Shown in pieces: positions 31,257-34,987 of a DNA stretch of 34,987 nucleotides. The position numbers and the translations under genes were made by a program. Position 1 is the stretch's first letter. Every line of letters starts with the position of its first letter. The notes under the pieces were generated by a model. The model did no database searches and was not told the origin of the DNA. It saw nothing but the letters and a program-made list of their open reading frames with translations. This stretch comes from Acetobacteraceae bacterium. Its GTDB lineage: Bacteria > Pseudomonadota > Alphaproteobacteria > Acetobacterales > Acetobacteraceae. The stretch lies in NCBI GenBank assembly GCA_003133065.1, contig PKZM01000185.1, positions 1 to 34,987 of the forward strand, written 5' to 3'.

Positions 31257-32681
31257 AATCTCCACTCCACTCGCCGGATCAATGATCGGGAATTCGATCA
31301 GAAAATCACGGGACTGCTCGAGCAGGCGGAGAATATGAAGCACGCCCGAATCATCAAACCGTCTTCCCGCGATTTGCACGCTGATCGGGCATTCGCCCTG
31401 ATCTGCCTGCATCACCGCGACTGTGCCTGCTGGACGGCCGAGCTGATTGAACCAGCATGCGAAGCCCATATGGCTCATCGCGCCGAGCGGCGGGCTCGGG
31501 CTGATGGCGTCTACCGGAAACTGGCGGACCGGCAGGGCAGGCGAAAGGATATAATCGAAGGGCGCCAATTGCTTCTCCAACCGGGAAGCTGCCGCGCCCA
31601 GTCGCTTGGCCATCTTGCCCATGAACAGCGCCGTGTGGTTGAGGGCTTCGTCGCACATCCGCCCGATATCGGCCTGCACCAGGCCGCGCCGTGCGGCCGG
31701 TGCCGCGTACAGCTCCGGCAGGCCTTTATGCAGCATGGTCCAGGTGACGGCGTCGTAATCCTCCTGCGTCACATCCAGATCCTGCAGGGCAGTAACGTCC
31801 GCGCCCCGCGCGGCGAGCACCTGCGCAGCTTGCGTGGCCGCACGCAGGGTGAGTTCATCCACGGCATCGCCATAGCGCAACCCAGCCAGAAAACCGATAC
31901 TGATGCCGTCAATCCGGCCGATGGTTTTGCGATCATCCCTGAATTGTCCGGGGTGCGCGTAGTGGTCGGCGGGATCGTACTGGCCGACCACCTCCAGCAA
32001 TGCGGCGACATCACCCACCGTGCGGGCCATCGGGCCGGCGCCGCGGTAATTGCCGGGCGGATCGTAGGCCACGCGCCCTTGTGTCGCGTGGATCGATGCG
32101 AGGCCGCAGGCGGCGGCCGGCAGCCGCACCGAACCCACCATATCGGTACCAAGTGCCAGCGGCGCCACGCCACAAGCCAGGCATGCCGCCGCCCCCGCAC
32201 TGGAACCCGCGGGATTGGTCAGCGGATTCCAGGGATTACGCACGATCCCCGAATGCGAACTGAGGCCAGACATCAGCAGCCCGTAATCCGGCATCGATGT
32301 TTTCGCCACGATGACCATTCCCGCCTCACGCGCGCGCCGCACCGGTGCCGCATCGAACGTGGAAACCACGCCCTCACTCACCGCGCTGCCATGCCAGCGC
32401 GGCAGGCCACGAATATTGAAACTGTCCTTAAAGGTGATTGGCACGCCATCCAGGGGGCCGAGCGGCGTGCCCGCGCGCCAGCGTGCCGCGCTGCTGGCCG
32501 CTTCACGGCGTGCATCCTCGCCATTGATGCAGGTCACCGCGGCATAACGCGCCTGTGCCTGCCGCGCCGCGGCCAGCACGGTATCGGTAACCTCGATCGG
32601 GCTGATGGTACTGTCCGCATATCGCGCCCGCAACTCTGCGGCATTGAGGGCCAGCAGCGCCGCGCGATGCGCACCACTCAC
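31254..32681 (-). CDS. Amidase-signature family amidase
   Basis: This 475-residue serine hydrolase has the Ser-cisSer-Lys triad K85 (PITFKDSFNIRG), S160 (NPAGSSAGAA) and S184 (DMVGSVRLPA). The spacings 75 and 24 are the same as in fatty-acid amide hydrolase (K142, S217, S241). GVPITFKDS and PLALGTD are standard. The loop NPAGSSAG replaces the more common GGSSGG. The start is GTG at 32681, whose GTGA overlaps the sulfurtransferase stop and has GGAG 7 bases upstream; an ATG at 32732 is possible but would overlap by 55 bases. A ring-attached amide or formamide, such as the product a TenA route needs removed, is a plausible substrate. Confidence 0.92.
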   Translation of the reverse strand: MSGAHRAALLALNAAELRARYADSTISPIEVTDTVLAAARQAQARYAAVTCINGEDARREAASSAARWRAGTPLGPLDGVPITFKDSFNIRGLPRWHGSAVSEGVVSTFDAAPVRRAREAGMVIVAKTSMPDYGLLMSGLSSHSGIVRNPWNPLTNPAGSSAGAAACLACGVAPLALGTDMVGSVRLPAAACGLASIHATQGRVAYDPPGNYRGAGPMARTVGDVAALLEVVGQYDPADHYAHPGQFRDDRKTIGRIDGISIGFLAGLRYGDAVDELTLRAATQAAQVLAARGADVTALQDLDVTQEDYDAVTWTMLHKGLPELYAAPAARRGLVQADIGRMCDEALNHTALFMGKMAKRLGAAASRLEKQLAPFDYILSPALPVRQFPVDAISPSPPLGAMSHMGFACWFNQLGRPAGTVAVMQADQGECPISVQIAGRRFDDSGVLHILRLLEQSRDFLIEFPIIDPASGVEI

Positions 32682-33565
32682 TGTGTCCGCTCCGGTCCCG
32701 TCTCCAACTTCAGTGCCGGATTGGCTTTCCATTCGTTCAGAGAGCCATCATAGATCTTTGCTGCGCCATACCCCGCTTCGCTCAGCGCCAGCGCCAGCCC
32801 CGCCGCGTTGATGCCACCGCCACAATAGAGCAGTATTTCGTCCGCCCGATCCAAACCCACGCGGCTTGCGTGCTGTCGCACGCGCGCCAGATCGATTCGC
32901 CCAGACGCATCCAGCATGTCCCGGAACGGCATGTTGTAACTCCCTGGGATATGCCCGCGGCGTGGATCCAGGCTGGTCTGCCCGGTGAAGTCGCCACGCG
33001 GCAGCGCGCATATCAGATGCGCCACGCGCCGCCCTGCAACCACATCCAGCACCTCTGTGGTGCCGACATAAGCATCAGGCCGTTCCACCGGAACGAAATC
33101 ACCCGGCCGCGCAGACACATCCCCGGCCCCAAATTCAAGCTTGCCGCCCGCTTCTATCCACGCCTTCAGGCCGCCATCGAGCACGCGCACATGGGTGTGT
33201 CCAAAGCCGCGCAACACCCACCACACGCGCGCCGCCCAGGCGCCACTCAGCGAATCATACGCCACCACAAGGCTGTTCGCATGAATGCCCAGCGCCCGCA
33301 CCACACGCGCGAACGCCTCCGCGCGGGGCCGGGTGAACAAGAACGCGCCGTCGGGGTCCGAAAACCCGTCGTTCAGATCGGCGAACCTTGCCCCCGGAAT
33401 ATGCCCGTCCCCTTGGAAACCCGGCCGCCCGCTGAGATAGGTTAGCTTGCCGCCGGCGGTTTCCGCTGGCCCGACGCGCGCATCCAAAATCAACAGTTCT
33501 GGCCGATCGAAATGCTTACGCAACCAGGTAGCACTGACCAGGTTCGAGGATCTCTCGGCACTCAT
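32678..33565 (-). CDS. Sulfurtransferase, two-domain rhodanese / 3-mercaptopyruvate type
   Basis: The 295-residue protein has two rhodanese domains. The N-terminal one (about 5-140) includes LLILDARVGP and GHIPGARFADLN. The C-terminal one (about 165-285) includes RRGHIPGSYNMPF and the active C248 in LYCGGGINAAGLAL. The active loop CGGGIN differs from the CGSGVT of typical mercaptopyruvate sulfurtransferases, so the sulfur donor is uncertain. The ATG at 33565 overlaps the upstream monooxygenase stop (ATGA). In this operon it could accept sulfur released from a substrate such as a thiazole ring; that role is inference. Confidence 0.9.
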   Translation of the reverse strand: MSAERSSNLVSATWLRKHFDRPELLILDARVGPAETAGGKLTYLSGRPGFQGDGHIPGARFADLNDGFSDPDGAFLFTRPRAEAFARVVRALGIHANSLVVAYDSLSGAWAARVWWVLRGFGHTHVRVLDGGLKAWIEAGGKLEFGAGDVSARPGDFVPVERPDAYVGTTEVLDVVAGRRVAHLICALPRGDFTGQTSLDPRRGHIPGSYNMPFRDMLDASGRIDLARVRQHASRVGLDRADEILLYCGGGINAAGLALALSEAGYGAAKIYDGSLNEWKANPALKLETGPERTQ

Positions 33566-34893
33566 CGCGCTGCCCGCGCCCGCCATTCGCCCCGTTCCGG
33601 GCGGCGCAGGCCAAGATTATCACGCAGCGTTTGCCCTTCGTAGCGCGTGCGAAGAAGCCCCCGCCGTTGCAGTTCCGGCACCACATGGGCAGCAAAGTCG
33701 CTGAACGCGCCGGGCAAATGCGTCGCCTGGATCATGAATCCGTCCGCGGCGCCCTGCTCCATCCAGTTTTCCATCCGATCGGCAATCTCGCCCGGCGCGC
33801 CGATCATGTCGCCCTCGGTGCGGGCGCCATACCATTTGCCGATCTGGCGCACTGTCAGTTGCTCGCGCTCGGCAAATTCCACAACCTCACGGTAATGGCC
33901 CTCCACGCCCACCTCCGCCAGGCTCGGCAGCCGCCCATCCAGATCGTATTTTGTCAGATCCACGTTCACGTGATAGGCCAGCCGCGAAAGGCCGGCCTCC
34001 GGCGTCACCAGATCCTCGAAATCGTTATGTTTTCGAATAGCTTCTTCCTGGGTGGCGCCGATTACCGTGGTCGCGGCCGGCAGGATTTTCAGTTGCGCTG
34101 GGTCGCGGCCATGGCGGGCGGCACGCTGTTTCATGTCGGCATAGAAGCCGATCGCCGTCTGAAGCGATTCATGGCTGCAGAAAATCACATCAGCCCAGCG
34201 CGCGGCGAAATCCCGACCCGCCGGAGATGCACCCGCCTGCACGATCACCGGATATCCTTGTGGCGCCCGCGGCACGCTCAGCGGCCCCTGCACGCCAAAA
34301 TAGGGGCCGTGGTGATCGATCGAGTCCACCCGCTCCGGCCGCCCGAAAATGCCACTCGCCTTGTCCAGAACCAGCGCATCGTCGGCCCAGCTATCCCACA
34401 ACCGGGCTGCCGCGGTCAGGAACTCCTCAGCACGCGCATAGCGTTCAGCACGCGGGGGCAAGCTTGCCTCGCCGAAATTCTGCGCTTCCGCATCCTGAAA
34501 GGAGGTCACGACATTCCAGGCCGCGCGGCCCTCGGTGAGGTGATCCAGCGTGGCGAAGGCGCGGGCCACATGATAGGGCTGGGCGTAGCCGGTAGAGAGC
34601 GTCGCGGCGATGCCCAAATGCCGAGTCACGGCTGCCATCATGGCAATCACCGGCATTGGATCCAGCCGCGGCGTGCCGGATCCCCAGCGCACGGCCGGAT
34701 CGAACGTGCCGCCCAAACTGCGCGGCATGGCCAACGCGTCAGGGATGAACACCATGTCGAACATCGCGGCTTCGAGCATGCGCGCGATGTCGGTGTAGTA
34801 GCGGGCGCGGAGAAAATCGGGGGAGGCCTCGGCGTGACGCCAGCCCGCGGTGCCTTGGGGGCCGGCGTTCATGAAGGCGGCGAGGTGCATCAT
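33562..34893 (-). CDS. LLM-class flavin-dependent monooxygenase (NtaA/SnaA/DszA family), copy 2
   Basis: The 443-residue enzyme is a diverged relative of the one at 21655-23016. Shared blocks include LHL/MHLAAFMNAGPQGTAGWRH at the N-terminus, FDMVFIPDALAMP, LDHLTEGRAAWNVVTSFQDAEA, RLWDSWADDALVLDKASGIF and VIVQAGASPAGRDFAARWAD. Both copies also end in the same style (PGAFSDFAAHVVPELQRRGL). It needs reduced FMN from a reductase not found in the window. The start is one of two adjacent ATGs (34893 or 34890); no Shine-Dalgarno sequence precedes them because repeat R10 begins 10 bases upstream. It heads the second minus-strand operon, as far as can be seen. Confidence 0.9.
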   Translation of the reverse strand: MMHLAAFMNAGPQGTAGWRHAEASPDFLRARYYTDIARMLEAAMFDMVFIPDALAMPRSLGGTFDPAVRWGSGTPRLDPMPVIAMMAAVTRHLGIAATLSTGYAQPYHVARAFATLDHLTEGRAAWNVVTSFQDAEAQNFGEASLPPRAERYARAEEFLTAAARLWDSWADDALVLDKASGIFGRPERVDSIDHHGPYFGVQGPLSVPRAPQGYPVIVQAGASPAGRDFAARWADVIFCSHESLQTAIGFYADMKQRAARHGRDPAQLKILPAATTVIGATQEEAIRKHNDFEDLVTPEAGLSRLAYHVNVDLTKYDLDGRLPSLAEVGVEGHYREVVEFAEREQLTVRQIGKWYGARTEGDMIGAPGEIADRMENWMEQGAADGFMIQATHLPGAFSDFAAHVVPELQRRGLLRTRYEGQTLRDNLGLRRPERGEWRARAAR

Positions 34894-34902
34894 GGAAGGA
34901 AG

Positions 34903-34987
34903 GTCTTCTTTTTTGAAAAAAAGAAGCAAAAAACTTTTGACTGTTGGTGCGAGGCTCGCCGCCAGCGTACGCGATAGGTGGAAGTTT
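34903..34987. repeat. Composite AT-rich hairpin repeat, copy R10 (cut by the window end)
   Basis: A hairpin at about 34911-34927 and its GCAAAAAACTTTTG arm are followed by the spacer GACTGTTGGTGCGAGGCTCG and CCGCCAGCGTACGC, related to those of R1, R7 and R8. A second hairpin would begin near 34980 but the window ends. It directly precedes the monooxygenase start on the minus strand, so it forms the visible 5' leader of that operon. Confidence 0.75.

Noticed and set aside
30024-32753. Very long open frame (909 codons) on the plus strand
   Set aside because: It runs antisense to the dehydrogenase, tenA and amidase genes, all of which have clear active-site motifs; the product is Arg/His/Pro-rich with no domain.

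Overview
The window looks like chromosomal DNA of a high-GC alphaproteobacterium, most likely an acetic-acid or acidophilic member of the Acetobacteraceae. This is inferred from the DUF1489 protein, the plant-type glutamate-cysteine ligase, the UbiA and RsmE sequences, a bacteriophytochrome, and AT-rich hairpin repeats scattered between very GC-rich genes. No rRNA, tRNA, CRISPR array or transposase was seen.

Positions 1-12250 are mostly housekeeping or stand-alone genes: DUF1489, a sulfotransferase-like protein, a small DUF3309-like membrane protein, a METTL20-type methyltransferase overlapping ubiA, rsmE diverging from ubiA, gshA, pncA, a 2-oxoglutarate oxygenase with a degenerate peroxiredoxin-like front half, a VOC protein diverging from an AraC regulator, and a large phytochrome histidine kinase with a fused receiver domain.

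Positions 12288-34893 form one functional block of three operons. A minus-strand operon (23016 down to 12288) encodes a flavin monooxygenase, a TonB-dependent receptor, a ThiY-like binding protein, both subunits of a dimethylformamidase-like amidase, an aldehyde dehydrogenase remnant, a GntR/FCD repressor, a secreted thiaminase I-like enzyme and a second ThiY-like binding protein. Diverging from it is a plus-strand operon (23439-29185): ABC ATPase and permease, amidohydrolase, two-subunit Rieske oxygenase and alpha/beta hydrolase. Converging on that is a second minus-strand operon (34893 down to 29320): another flavin monooxygenase, a sulfurtransferase, an amidase-signature amidase, TenA and an alcohol dehydrogenase. 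Most gene junctions are 4-nt ATGA/GTGA overlaps. A 12-nt palindrome, CGTGTATACACG, occurs twice in the divergent promoter region and once just ahead of the Rieske genes; it is the likely operator of the GntR repressor.

Working model (inference): a thiamine-like or thiamine-derived compound is taken up through the TonB receptor and cleaved in the periplasm by the thiaminase I-like enzyme. The pyrimidine part is captured by the ThiY-like proteins and imported by the ABC transporter. Amidases, TenA, flavin monooxygenases, the Rieske oxygenase, dehydrogenase and sulfurtransferase would then salvage or break down the products. I do not know of a described locus with this whole gene set. The true substrate could be another N-heteroaromatic amide.

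Ten copies of an AT-rich hairpin repeat lie at gene borders. Two of them are translated as the front of the signal peptides of the two binding proteins. A separate 147-bp GC-rich palindrome sits between the permease and amidohydrolase genes.
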